Assembly: GCF_010993965.1 (NCBI RefSeq)
Contig: NZ_WIXM01000003.1
Span: 62,001-126,000 of the forward strand
DNA length: 64,000 bases
Reading direction: 5' to 3'
Source: Gracilibacillus sp. YIM 98692
GTDB taxonomy: Bacteria > Bacillota > Bacilli > Bacillales > Amphibacillaceae
Within the stretch, counting starts at the first letter, position 1. Each line of letters begins with the position of its first letter. Positions 20,301 to 28,072 of this stretch are shown one piece after another. A model generated the notes under the pieces. It was given only the letters and a program-made list of their open reading frames with translations, did not search any database and was not told where the DNA came from. The position numbers and the translations under genes are program-made.

Positions 20301-20495
20301 AATTGATAGTGTTGCTGCATAAGTTGAAAAACCCCAATTTTCCAAATCCAATTCTTCTGAATCACCAAAATCTGTATAGTACACATCTTCAAGTCCTTCT
20401 GGGATTTCATTAGCTACTAAAGGTAAAAAAGAAAAATTCATAAATACCAAAGTAAAAATCAAAACCAAGATACTGCTTCTTTTGACATTATCCAA
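17376..20495 (-). CDS. Secreted rhamnogalacturonan lyase, PL11 (YesW-like), copy B
   Basis: 1039 aa, colinear with copy A over its whole length: signal peptide (to about residue 28), LamG-like domain, Ig-like domain, PL11 propeller with the same DLDGDGEYE, DFNGNGKSEF and DVDNDGFDEI calcium motifs, and C-terminal FIMAH domain (QAAKHMEDFIKHLERS). It has its own promoter region and terminator, so the pair is a tandem duplication rather than one operon. As in copy A, the only usable start is a TTG (20495), 12 bp after AAGGAG. The paralogues may split endo- and exo-type cleavage as YesW and YesX do in B. subtilis; that is inference. Confidence 0.93.
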   Translation of the reverse strand: MDNVKRSSILVLIFTLVFMNFSFLPLVANEIPEGLEDVYYTDFGDSEELDLENWGFSTYAATLSINEDDIAGNNTPKLDFSIVNQSGGRVATKHFDSAVKGEEILVKFDWYPGKNNDKGDKAEENGGEFRLIDSSGNTVFTLNNTNNAPLTYSAGNNEPAETNITEPEAWYEVEVHLDLISNEVSLTLENQEAGVNEAYTTSLDGVDFDGSISTVKLVGIRTSGNNHTWTTYLDNFGVYHKPISDQTITKVNSLPYHRVYVDETTEDIDSIGLPEAVTVTLADNSTPDVAVSEWVAVGQEWNPGESGVYEFRGTLAETEGVENTFDRNATIYVYNRLTPPDTERDTEWLDRGVVALQSDNGIFVSWRLLADEYDKDVTFNVYRNGKKLNAEPLAVTNFEDSEGTAGDTYTVETLVNGKSTEKNDVDAAGEDYLSIPMQKPEGGTTATGDYTYSVNDSSVGDLDGDGEYEVIVKWYPSNAIDSAHTGMTGPTIFDAYKLDGTLLWRINMGHNLTSGAHYNQFVVADFNGNGKSEFLIKTADATTSYGTTDGKFDPNKVLSVVGNPEDDGKWVNDSGHVYGGPEYMSVFDGETGEVIDTIDYAFPVEKEEGDRGASWGDTWYNRSDRFLSGLAYLDGQTPSAIYGRGYYARTTFAAYNLVDGELVEEWTFDSDEEGRGGGLGFHSLATGDVDNDGFDEIVAGSLTLDHDGSILYAMDGEMGRELGSHGDALHVGAFDPEREGLHVFAVHEVPAVASLEYHDGATGETLMSFYASKDAGRGLAANITSNPGYEFWGTGGPDVESGGGIYNVQGDVIADSFRDAGLSVNFSLYWDGDLLNELLDDTSITKYNEDTGKAELMRDFKGVVSNNGTKATPTLQADILGDWREEVLLPTTDSSELRIFSTTIPTEYRLHTLMHDSVYRMGIAWQNSAYNQPPHLGFYLGEDIREDVLAGELEAPTVDYTPSIDAMKHTSNLEINDPKHSVLKNKLDQAQHQLSINRPSQAAKHMEDFIKHLERSSLNAELKEKLKADALSLIDIWTK

Positions 20496-20872
20496 TGCTT
20501 CTATTCACTCCTTCTTTGTATGGACCAAAGAAGTCGTTCATGATGTAGGACATATGGTCATTTTGTTTTGGGTACTTCCCATTCGATCATGCCATCCGTT
20601 AAATAAAATATTTGTTCATCACCCCTTCCTATGTTTGAAACCGTATTCATAATAGGTATAAATGGATGGATGAAGAACCCGTATACAGAGGTTAGCAACA
20701 AGTGGTATTGACTGTCTATAACACTTTTTTGCACTTCTCTATGCCCCGTCCTTATAGAGTTTTGTAATAGTGAATACAAAATTTTGATAATCAGCAAAAA
20801 TAGTATAATTAATTAATATCCATTTTTTTACAGTAAGTAGTGCTGTTCCATAAGTGAACTTTTTTCTTCTGT
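20496..20872. other. Upstream region of PL11 copy B
   Basis: A/T-rich region with the ribosome site of copy B. I see no cre box and no supported gene. A 79-codon frame at 20558-20797 (minus) has no ribosome site or recognisable family. Confidence 0.4.
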
Positions 20873-21025
20873 AAAGTGAGACTTTCATCTGTGGGGGTCT
20901 TCATCCCTACTTGATGAATTAGCGAAACTTATCAGGGTGCTAGCGTCCGTTATACCCCACTTATACTTTTTTCATTATTCTAAGTCTTGAAGTGGGGGTA
21001 TTACGGACGATTGTTCACCGTGGTG
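20873..21025 (+). repeat. Intergenic repeat family R1, copy 1 (full length)
   Basis: Begins with GTGAGACTTTCAT, contains a GGGGGTCTTCATCCC hairpin and the core TATCAGGGTGCTAGCGTCC, then ATTCTAAGTCTTG, and ends GACGATTGTTCACCGTG. It shares this order with copies at 51988-52145, 61681-61735 and 62731-62838. It lies just upstream of the universal stress gene. Confidence 0.8.
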
Positions 21026-21089
21026 AAAAATGATGTTATAATTAAACAAAGGATAAGCCATTCCTTAATACACTTAAGAGGTGATCTAC

Positions 21090-21521
21090 ATGCATCGTAA
21101 AATTCTTGTTGCTTATGACGGTTCTAACTTAAGTAAAAAGGCATTAGAAGAAGCGAAAGTACAAGCTGTTGGCATTTCTGACGTTGAAATCCATATTATT
21201 TCAGTAGTTTCACAAGCTGGACCTAGGACGAATTCAGCTGTCGCACGTAGTATTCAGGAAGATGTGGCAAATGAGATGCGACCACAATTGGAGGAAATAA
21301 AGTCATCCTTTACAGATGTCGAGCGAGTATTTACAGATATTCTTATAGATTCTAAGCAAAATAACGCATCGGTCAAGATATGTAAGTATGCAAAGGAAAA
21401 GGATATTGATTTGATTATTACAGGTAGCAGAGGACTTGGCAGTATAAAAAAATTTCTCCTTGGCAGTGTTAGTAACGGTATTGTTCAAAATGCAGAATGT
21501 CGCGTTTTGATTGTAAAATAG
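21090..21521 (+). CDS. Universal stress protein, UspA family
   Basis: 143 aa single-domain UspA protein, cytoplasmic. It opens with RKILVAYDGSNLSKKALEEA. The ATP-binding signature is GSRGLGSIKKFLLGSVSNGI near the C-terminus, matching G-2x-G-9x-G-S/T, so ATP binding is likely. The ATG at 21090 has an AAGAGGTG site; an in-frame GTG at 21081 is part of that site. It is convergent with the pse operon, sharing a hairpin. Confidence 0.93.
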   Translation: MHRKILVAYDGSNLSKKALEEAKVQAVGISDVEIHIISVVSQAGPRTNSAVARSIQEDVANEMRPQLEEIKSSFTDVERVFTDILIDSKQNNASVKICKYAKEKDIDLIITGSRGLGSIKKFLLGSVSNGIVQNAECRVLIVK

Positions 21522-21538
21522 AAAGCGTTTAAGCGTTA

Positions 21539-21572
21539 AATAACCCCCATCATTTATAGGTGGGGGTTATTT
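21539..21572 (+). terminator. Bidirectional terminator between usp and pseI
   Basis: AATAACCCCCA / TGGGGGTTATT stem between convergent genes, A-rich on the left and T-rich on the right. Confidence 0.85.
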
Positions 21573-21603
21573 AACGTTCACTGCATAAATGTCTATAAAT
21601 AGG

Positions 21604-22653
21604 TCACAGGTTATCCCAAGTAAGAGGAGTGCCAGATTTCATATCATTTTTCACTTGTTTTCCCAATATTTTTTCATAATATTTTGGAGACAAACCATAT
21701 CCTGGTCTAATAACTCTTAAGTTATCTTCTGTAAAAATGTCTCCTTTCTTTACATCTTTAGAGACGTATATAGAACGTCTAAATTGTAATGAAGATTTTT
21801 CTTTGTTCGTTGGACCATAATGTACCATACCCATCGCTTGCCATGCACGCTTTGTTTCCTCTACTAACGATTCCATTTCAGACGGTTCCATAGAAAAAGT
21901 AGAATCCACACCACCGTCTCTTCTGTCTAATGTTAAATGTTTTTCAATGACAGTCGCTCCTAAGGATACACTTGCAACAGCAACACCTGTGCCTAAAGTA
22001 TGATCTGATAAACCTACCTGTACCTGAAATAGGTCTTTCATATGAGGAATCGTTATTATATTCGTGTTATTAGGAGATGCTGGATATGTACTTGTGCATT
22101 TCAAGAGGATTAAGTCTTTACAGCCAACCTCCCTTGCCGCTTTTACAGTTTCATCCAACTCAGCAGCAGTAGCCATGCCTGTGGATATAATCATAGGTTT
22201 ACCCGTTGACGCTACTTTTTTAATTAACGGTATATCATTATTTTCAAATGATGCAATTTTATAAAATGGTGTATTTAATGTTTCGAGAAAATCAACTGCT
22301 GTTTCATCAAATGGTGTACTAAATGGAATGATTCCTAATTCACGTGCACGTCTAAAAATCGGTTCATGCCATTCCCATGGCGTATACGCTTCCTGATAGA
22401 GTTCATACAATGTTTTATTTTTCCAAGGGCTTTTTGCATCCGTGATCATGAATTCATTTTTAGCCTCATCTAAGGTCATCGTATCCGCAGTGTATGTTTG
22501 AATTTTGAGTGCATTTGCCCCTGTTTCAGCTGCTGCATCTACTATTTGCAAAGCCTTTTCAAGTGATTGATTATGATTACCAGACATTTCAGCAATAATA
22601 AAAGGAGGATTATTTTTTCCTACTTTCTGTCCTCCCAAATCTATTTCTTTCAC
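21604..22653 (-). CDS. pseI: Pseudaminic acid synthase
   Basis: 349 aa NeuB-family enzyme that condenses a 6-deoxy-diacetamido-altrose with phosphoenolpyruvate to form pseudaminic acid. The TIM-barrel start IIAEMSGNHNQS is typical of PseI (NeuB proteins have EAGxNH). Also visible are ALKIQTYTADT, the metal/substrate region GLSDHTLG and KHLTLDR, and a C-terminal SAF (antifreeze-like) domain from about residue 285. GTG start at 22653 behind GGTGG. Last gene of the pseC-F-G-H-I run; B. subtilis SpsE is the related spore-coat version. Confidence 0.92.
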   Translation of the reverse strand: MKEIDLGGQKVGKNNPPFIIAEMSGNHNQSLEKALQIVDAAAETGANALKIQTYTADTMTLDEAKNEFMITDAKSPWKNKTLYELYQEAYTPWEWHEPIFRRARELGIIPFSTPFDETAVDFLETLNTPFYKIASFENNDIPLIKKVASTGKPMIISTGMATAAELDETVKAAREVGCKDLILLKCTSTYPASPNNTNIITIPHMKDLFQVQVGLSDHTLGTGVAVASVSLGATVIEKHLTLDRRDGGVDSTFSMEPSEMESLVEETKRAWQAMGMVHYGPTNKEKSSLQFRRSIYVSKDVKKGDIFTEDNLRVIRPGYGLSPKYYEKILGKQVKNDMKSGTPLTWDNL

Positions 22654-22655
22654 GG

Positions 22656-23207
22656 TTATCCACCCCCCAAATCCTTTATAAGTTGTTTTTTAACCTCCCC
22701 CCATTTCTCTTTAAATAATGCCATAGGAATGACATCCAAAAATTGGCCATCTTTCCACACATGATCAACAAATTTACCTTCAGGTTCAAACCCTAATTTC
22801 TTGTGATAATGGATACTTCCACTATTCGTATGAATAACTTCGGAACAAACCTTGTGCAGTCCAACTTCATTAAAAATTTTGTTCAGGGCTAAAATGGCCA
22901 TAATCGTTCCAGAACCTTTAGGTGCCGTTTCTTCCCCTATATAAAATCCCCAGTAACACCGAGAATTTCCTTTGTCAATATCTGAAAAATTCACTAATCC
23001 TAAAGGTTGGTTTTGATGATACAATAACCACACGATTCGACGTGAATCTTTTGAGACATTTTTAAACCATTGATAATGTTCCTCCCAAGTAATATGATGA
23101 TCTGTATACATCGAAGACTTAATTCTATTTGAATTACGCCATTTAAGAACCTTTTTCAAATCTTTCAGACTAAGCGGTTTCAATTGAAAATCTCCCGTAT
23201 TACCCAT
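22656..23207 (-). CDS. pseH: Pseudaminic acid pathway N-acetyltransferase
   Basis: 183 aa GNAT protein. LKPLSLKDLKKVLKWRNS at the start and the central YIGEETAPKGSGTIMAIL acetyl-CoA loop, then HKVCSEVIHTNSGSIHYHKK and LGF, match PseH, which acetylates the 4-amino group of UDP-4-amino-4,6-dideoxy-N-acetyl-altrosamine. It lies 2 bp before pseI and 6 bp after pseG, so translation is probably coupled. Start ATG 23207 behind AAGGGAG. Confidence 0.9.
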   Translation of the reverse strand: MGNTGDFQLKPLSLKDLKKVLKWRNSNRIKSSMYTDHHITWEEHYQWFKNVSKDSRRIVWLLYHQNQPLGLVNFSDIDKGNSRCYWGFYIGEETAPKGSGTIMAILALNKIFNEVGLHKVCSEVIHTNSGSIHYHKKLGFEPEGKFVDHVWKDGQFLDVIPMALFKEKWGEVKKQLIKDLGGG

Positions 23208-23213
23208 AAATAA

Positions 23214-24290
23214 CTATTCTCCCTTAATTAAATGTTTAACAACTGAGCAATCTTCAAAGTCCTTCATGATACATTTAGAAGCACCTATCATCTTCTTGAT
23301 CATAATTGGAGAGTTGATAGCATTTTGGAGATTATTTGCTATGTCTTCTTCTGTTACCACCTTGCTATACCCTAAATGACATACCACACCTAATTCTGAT
23401 AAATACGATAGAATTTCAGATTGATTCTCAGCTGTTTCAATCGTCATAGTTGGCAGCCCAACATAACACCTTTCCCATGTCGTGCTACCGCCTGCTCCAA
23501 TTGCCAAATCAGCTTTTGCCATCAACTCTGCTAAATAGTTAATCTGACAGTGCAATATTATATAAGACTTTTTATCACAAAATTGCTTAATAGATGAATA
23601 GTTTTGATTTGAAAATCCCACCACTACATCAACTGTAATATCTGGCCTATTAACAGTATCCAATGTCTTTAAGGTTTTCATTGTTTCATTTGTTGGATCA
23701 CTGCCGCCAAAAGATACAAGTATTCGTTTTACAATACCACTTCTTTCTTTTATATCTTTTAAATCTCTAAATTCTTGTCTTAACAAAAGATATTTAATTC
23801 CTAATAAGGCAGTAGCATGTTTAGGGATAAGCTTTATATAGCGTTCTTCCATATTTCGATACAGATTTTGGTCTAAAAGTAAATCACAATCATGATAGCG
23901 ATTAGCTAAATCATCAATCACCATTATTTTGTTAACAAATGGTCTTATGGTATTTTCCCATTTCTCATCAATAGCATAATGATCAATAATGAACCAATCT
24001 ATATTTGATTGCGTTCTTAACAATTCAATCGTTTGGTGCACATCCGTTTTCCAGTTTCCCTCCACCCAATCCAAATGATTATCAGGTGAAGTCTCGTTCT
24101 CAGGTGCAGGTAATCTAAAAACAGCAAATCCTTTCTCTTCTATAAAATCAAATAAATGACCAGGAAAATTTCGACAAACAAAACTGACATTTACATTTCT
24201 CTTACGAAGATCCTCTGCTAAGACCAAACACCTCATCACATGGCCAGCACCTATCTCTACTGACGCATCCGTTCGTATGAAGATGTTCAT
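23214..24290 (-). CDS. pseG: UDP-sugar hydrolase PseG
   Basis: 358 aa GT-B-fold hydrolase that removes UDP from the acetylated altrose intermediate. The N-terminal IRTDASVEIGAGHVMRCL matches PseG, including the GxGHxxR loop with its catalytic His. The C-terminal half has VSFGGSDPTN and AIGAGGSTTWERCYVGLP, the nucleotide-binding part. Some PseG proteins are fused to PseH; here the two are separate and adjacent. Start ATG behind GAAGGTGAG. Confidence 0.92.
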   Translation of the reverse strand: MNIFIRTDASVEIGAGHVMRCLVLAEDLRKRNVNVSFVCRNFPGHLFDFIEEKGFAVFRLPAPENETSPDNHLDWVEGNWKTDVHQTIELLRTQSNIDWFIIDHYAIDEKWENTIRPFVNKIMVIDDLANRYHDCDLLLDQNLYRNMEERYIKLIPKHATALLGIKYLLLRQEFRDLKDIKERSGIVKRILVSFGGSDPTNETMKTLKTLDTVNRPDITVDVVVGFSNQNYSSIKQFCDKKSYIILHCQINYLAELMAKADLAIGAGGSTTWERCYVGLPTMTIETAENQSEILSYLSELGVVCHLGYSKVVTEEDIANNLQNAINSPIMIKKMIGASKCIMKDFEDCSVVKHLIKGE

Positions 24291-24300
24291 GCACTCACCT

Positions 24301-25032
24301 TCAATCTTTTTTCTGTTGTATATGTTTATTGATTAACTGCCATTTTGGATTCTTATCAAGTAAGTGTATAATGTCTTCCATTGAAAAATGCGGGTTATGA
24401 GGATACAATGTTTCGATAATTTTTTTTATGAGGGTAAAATCTTCGTACGTATCAACAGTCCAGCGGTGATAACTGTAGTTTTTACTGTGAGCAACGTTAA
24501 ATATTTTAAAAATTTCCGGATGATTTATGATATATCTGGTGACGTGTTCTCGATCCTCCTTTGATACTGCTTTTTCATAAGCTTTCTTTAATGCTTGGAG
24601 TGAAAATACTTCTGTATCCATTCCTCTTGGGAATGTCCTTTTTAGTACATTGGAGACATATTGTAAATCATAATCATAAATGAAGTAATCTTCTATCACT
24701 CTATCAATTTGTTCAGGATCAATAAGAGGACAATCGGAAGTCAAACGTACCACTACGTCTGCATTAAAAGCCGTAGCTGTCTGATAATATCGTTTTAACA
24801 CATCGTTCTCTGAACCTCGATAAAAAGGTATCTGCATAAACTCACATAATGATACAATCGGTTCATCCTTAGATTGATCTGTAGTAGCAACTACGAATTC
24901 ATCTATATATTTGGACCTGCTTATGCGTTCCAATTCATAAACTAACAATGGGCTTCCAAGTACTTTTTTCAAAACTTTTCCTGGCAATCTAGTAGATCCC
25001 ATCCGCGACTGTATGATTGCCACTACCTTCAT
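24301..25032 (-). CDS. pseF: Pseudaminic acid cytidylyltransferase
   Basis: 243 aa CMP-sugar synthetase (SpsF/PseF group) activating pseudaminic acid with CTP. It shows AIIQSRMGSTRLPGKVLKK at the start, RLTSDCPLIDP near residue 96 and the later YSYHRWTVDT. Start placed at ATG 25032, which has a GAGGTG site; a GTG at 25041 lacks one. Ten bp upstream of pseG. Confidence 0.9.
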   Translation of the reverse strand: MKVVAIIQSRMGSTRLPGKVLKKVLGSPLLVYELERISRSKYIDEFVVATTDQSKDEPIVSLCEFMQIPFYRGSENDVLKRYYQTATAFNADVVVRLTSDCPLIDPEQIDRVIEDYFIYDYDLQYVSNVLKRTFPRGMDTEVFSLQALKKAYEKAVSKEDREHVTRYIINHPEIFKIFNVAHSKNYSYHRWTVDTYEDFTLIKKIIETLYPHNPHFSMEDIIHLLDKNPKWQLINKHIQQKKD

Positions 25033-25042
25033 TATTGTCACC

Positions 25043-26245
25043 TCAATAAATAGAATAATAAGATATCACTTTTTTCACACCAGTTATTACGTCATCGAGA
25101 TCCTGTTCAGACATTTTTGGAAACAATGGAAGGGTAATAATCTCTTGATATAAGCTTTCTGCGTTCGGACATAAACCTTTTTGATATCCTAACTGTTGAT
25201 AAAAAGGGTGTAAATAGACTGGAATATAATGAACATTCACGCCAATATTTTCTTTCTGTATAGCTTTAAATATTTCAGTACGTTCTGTTTTCAATTTATT
25301 CAAATTTAGCCTTATAATATATAAATGCCAACTGGAGTTAGAGTAATGCTGTTGAAATGGCACTGTAATCTCTTCCATTTTTTCAAATGCATTGCTATAT
25401 TTTTTGGCGTATTCTCTCCTTCTTGCAAGGAATGTGTCCAATTTTTCTAATTGACTTAATCCTAGTGCTGCCTGGATATCTGTCATCCGATAATTAAAAC
25501 CAAATTCTTGCATTTCATAATACCAAGGCTCATTACTGTGTTTGAGTTTCATAGGATCACGAGTTATTCCATGATTTCTAAAACTTAATAATTTTTCATA
25601 ATATGTCTTATTGTTTGTCGTTATCATTCCACCTTCTCCAGTGGTGATATGTTTTACTGGATGAAAGCTAAACATAGTCATATCTGCAATAGAACCTATA
25701 AACTGATCTTTATAAGTAGCGCCTAATGCATGTGCGGCATCATCAATCACAATAAGTCCATGTTTTTTAGCCAGGTCCATCATTTCTTCATACTCGGCTG
25801 GCTGACCTGTAAAATCAACGGTGATGATTGCTTTCGTATTTGCATTAATAAGAGAATGGATAGCTTCTGGAGAAATGTTGTAAGTTTGAGGGTGTATATC
25901 GGCAAATACAGGGGTTCCGTTATTGTACAGAATACTATTCGATGTTGCTGCAAATGTTATCGGAGTTGTAATGACTTCATCACTTTCTTTGATTCCAGCT
26001 GCAAAGCATGCAGCATGTAATGCAGCCGTTCCACTAGAGAAAGCTACAGCATACTTTGCATCGACAAATGAGGCTATTGCATCTTCAAATTCAGAAATAA
26101 TAGGTCCAGTAGTAATATAATCACTGGTTAATACATTAGTAACAGCTTTTACATCCTCCTCATCCAACCACTGTTTTCCATATGGTAAATAGGAATCTCT
26201 AACCGGCTTTCCACCGTGAAGTGCAAGATGGTCTTTACTCTTCAT
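25043..26245 (-). CDS. pseC: UDP-4-keto-6-deoxy-sugar 4-aminotransferase
   Basis: 400 aa DegT/DnrJ/EryC1 PLP enzyme. Motifs: YAVAFSSGTAALHAACFAAG, IVIDDAAHALGATYK and SFHPVKHITTGEGG, where the Lys of HPVKHITTGEGG is the PLP Schiff-base residue as in PseC. Start placed at ATG 26245 behind AAAGGA; the longer frame from 26284 overlaps the preceding gene and lacks a site. Second enzyme-forming step of the pseudaminic route, acting after PseB. Confidence 0.92.
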   Translation of the reverse strand: MKSKDHLALHGGKPVRDSYLPYGKQWLDEEDVKAVTNVLTSDYITTGPIISEFEDAIASFVDAKYAVAFSSGTAALHAACFAAGIKESDEVITTPITFAATSNSILYNNGTPVFADIHPQTYNISPEAIHSLINANTKAIITVDFTGQPAEYEEMMDLAKKHGLIVIDDAAHALGATYKDQFIGSIADMTMFSFHPVKHITTGEGGMITTNNKTYYEKLLSFRNHGITRDPMKLKHSNEPWYYEMQEFGFNYRMTDIQAALGLSQLEKLDTFLARRREYAKKYSNAFEKMEEITVPFQQHYSNSSWHLYIIRLNLNKLKTERTEIFKAIQKENIGVNVHYIPVYLHPFYQQLGYQKGLCPNAESLYQEIITLPLFPKMSEQDLDDVITGVKKVISYYSIY

Positions 26246-26261
26246 CTTTAATTCCTTTCCT

Positions 26262-27215
26262 TTATATAAGATTTGTAGATTCAATCCATTCTTCCGTTTT
26301 TTGGATCCCCTCCTCTAAACTATATTTCGGCTCCCAGTCTAATAACGTTTTCGCTTTGCTGTAATCACATAGTAATTTAGGTATTTCGCTTTGCGGGTGA
26401 ATATGTGTCACATGTTTTATCCGTGTTTCATCTTGAACAATAAGTTGAGCTAATTGATTAATGCTCACATCTTGACCGAGCCCTGCATTAATAATTTCAC
26501 CATTTACCTTATCTGAATAGCCGGATTCTACCACAAAACGTGCACAATCTTCGACATAAAGCAAATCACGAGTTTGGGTTCCATCACCATATATCTGCAA
26601 AGATTTACCCGCTAACTTATTTTTAAGAAAAATAGCAACTACGCCACCTTCTCCCCCAGTTTTTTGATAAGGCCCATACGTATTAAATGGACGAATAACG
26701 GTGACAGGAAGACCGTAAGCGTAAAAATAAGATAAAACCATATTTTCTGCCGCTAATTTCGAACCTGCATATGGAGAAGCAGGCTTCACTCGATTATTCT
26801 CATGAATACCCTCATCGCTCCAAGCACGTTCATATACCATACAAGTACTCATAAACACGATCTTCACATGATGTCTTTTGCATTGTTCCAATATATTGAA
26901 TGTGCCTATAACATCATTATCAAAGGTTGCTTTCGGGTTATCGATACTATCCTGTACGTTAATGCTTGCAGCTAAATGATAACAAATATCAAATTTTTTC
27001 ATAAACAAATGGTTAAGTATTCGAATGTCCTTTATATCGCCTTTAATAAAACCCATAAAATTTTTGTTAGTTTTCAAGTCTTCAAGGTTTTCTTTTCTGC
27101 CGTTTGACAGATCATCTAAAGCCCATACTTGATGCCCATCCTTTAAAAGTCGATCGACTACCCACCTTCCAATGAAACCCGCCCCGCCAGTTACAAGGAT
27201 CTTCAATGTCTTCAC
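26262..27215 (-). CDS. NAD-dependent sugar epimerase/dehydratase (extended SDR)
   Basis: 317 aa extended short-chain dehydrogenase with the Rossmann motif VTGGAGFIGRWVVDRL and active-site YAGSK near residue 149, plus RPFNTYGPYQ and YGDGTQTRDLLYVEDCA. It resembles GalE/RmlB-type sugar nucleotide enzymes, not PseB. In many pse clusters pseB occupies this place directly before pseC; here the PseB-like gene is 5 kb upstream. It may serve another sugar of the same glycan. Its exact reaction cannot be read from the sequence. Confidence 0.8.
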   Translation of the reverse strand: MKTLKILVTGGAGFIGRWVVDRLLKDGHQVWALDDLSNGRKENLEDLKTNKNFMGFIKGDIKDIRILNHLFMKKFDICYHLAASINVQDSIDNPKATFDNDVIGTFNILEQCKRHHVKIVFMSTCMVYERAWSDEGIHENNRVKPASPYAGSKLAAENMVLSYFYAYGLPVTVIRPFNTYGPYQKTGGEGGVVAIFLKNKLAGKSLQIYGDGTQTRDLLYVEDCARFVVESGYSDKVNGEIINAGLGQDVSINQLAQLIVQDETRIKHVTHIHPQSEIPKLLCDYSKAKTLLDWEPKYSLEEGIQKTEEWIESTNLI

Positions 27216-27465
27216 CCTTTCTAATCCCTTCTCATACTATCTTATTTTTACTAACAAAAATATATTCATGAAGAATGTAATTTAATGGATTGCCATTTAA
27301 AATTAAATCTCAACTTGTGTTTTTAGGCTGTAAATACTGCCAAGCAATAATTTGTTAATATTATAAATGATTTAAAGTGAATGAATATTTCTTAAAACTA
27401 GAAGGCTATCAACCAGAACAAACTGCATTGAATAACAGCCCTAGGTGACTAGGGTATGATAAGAT

Positions 27466-27664
27466 ACAAGTTAAGGTTTATCATAAATGGCAGAGAGTTA
27501 TAGATATAGAAGATGTTCAATCTTGGCCTCATATACTTAATGGGATGTATGATAAAGAATCAGCAATTGCAATCTTTAATTCATATTTCACTAACTACGG
27601 GAGAGAAAAAGCTAAAAAAGTTAAACCTACTAAATTAAAAAAGCTACTTAATTCTTTTTTCTGA
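27466..27664 (+). pseudogene. C-terminal remnant of an unrecognised gene
   Basis: A + strand frame reads QVKVYHKWQRVIDIEDVQSW and continues to KLKKLLNSFF with a stop at 27664, followed by a good terminator. It has no start codon with a ribosome site and is closed by an upstream stop at about 27446. I read it as the surviving tail of a deleted gene; family not recognised. Confidence 0.4.
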
Positions 27665-27682
27665 ATCAAGTAGCTTTTTTTG
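27644..27682 (+). terminator. Terminator behind the 27.5-kb remnant
   Basis: AAAAAGCTACTT / AAGTAGCTTTTTTT stem on the + strand. Confidence 0.8.
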
Positions 27683-27853
27683 ACTGTTTAAATACCATAA
27701 GCGGCCTCTTTCCTAAGTTTCTTGTGTTATTAGTTATTTGAAATTTCTAGATTTCTTACTTGTAAGTTTTTTTATTCCTTTTACACGATTGCTATTATAC
27801 TCTCCTTTTGCCTCTTCTAAAGCGAGGTTTCAATAAATAACAGTTCAGAAGTA

Positions 27854-28062
27854 TTAAATTGTCTCAATAACCTTATCATAATCTTCAAAATGATGTAAAA
27901 CACTAAGAGATAAGATAACATCCGAACTTTCTTTTAGTAGAATACCTTTTCAAATCATTTGTGCTTACATGTTTTATTCCTTTACCATCTTACTCATACT
28001 CCATTCCGTATGTTCATGAAGAATAGTAACTCTTATTATCTTAATATCATAGTTCTTAAGAT
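27854..28062 (-). pseudogene. Decayed SAM-dependent methyltransferase fragment
   Basis: On the minus strand DVILSLSVLHHFEDYDKVIE, a typical post-motif of class I methyltransferases, ends at a stop at 27854. Going upstream, frameshifts break the reading (a second frame gives KGIKHVSTNDLKRYSTK). It is a pseudogene remnant inside the glycan region. Confidence 0.55.
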
Positions 28063-28072
28063 AACCAAGATA

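Noticed and set aside
20558-20797. 79-codon open frame on the minus strand upstream of PL11 copy B
   Set aside because: No ribosome site, no recognisable family, A/T-rich leader composition; more likely part of the promoter region.
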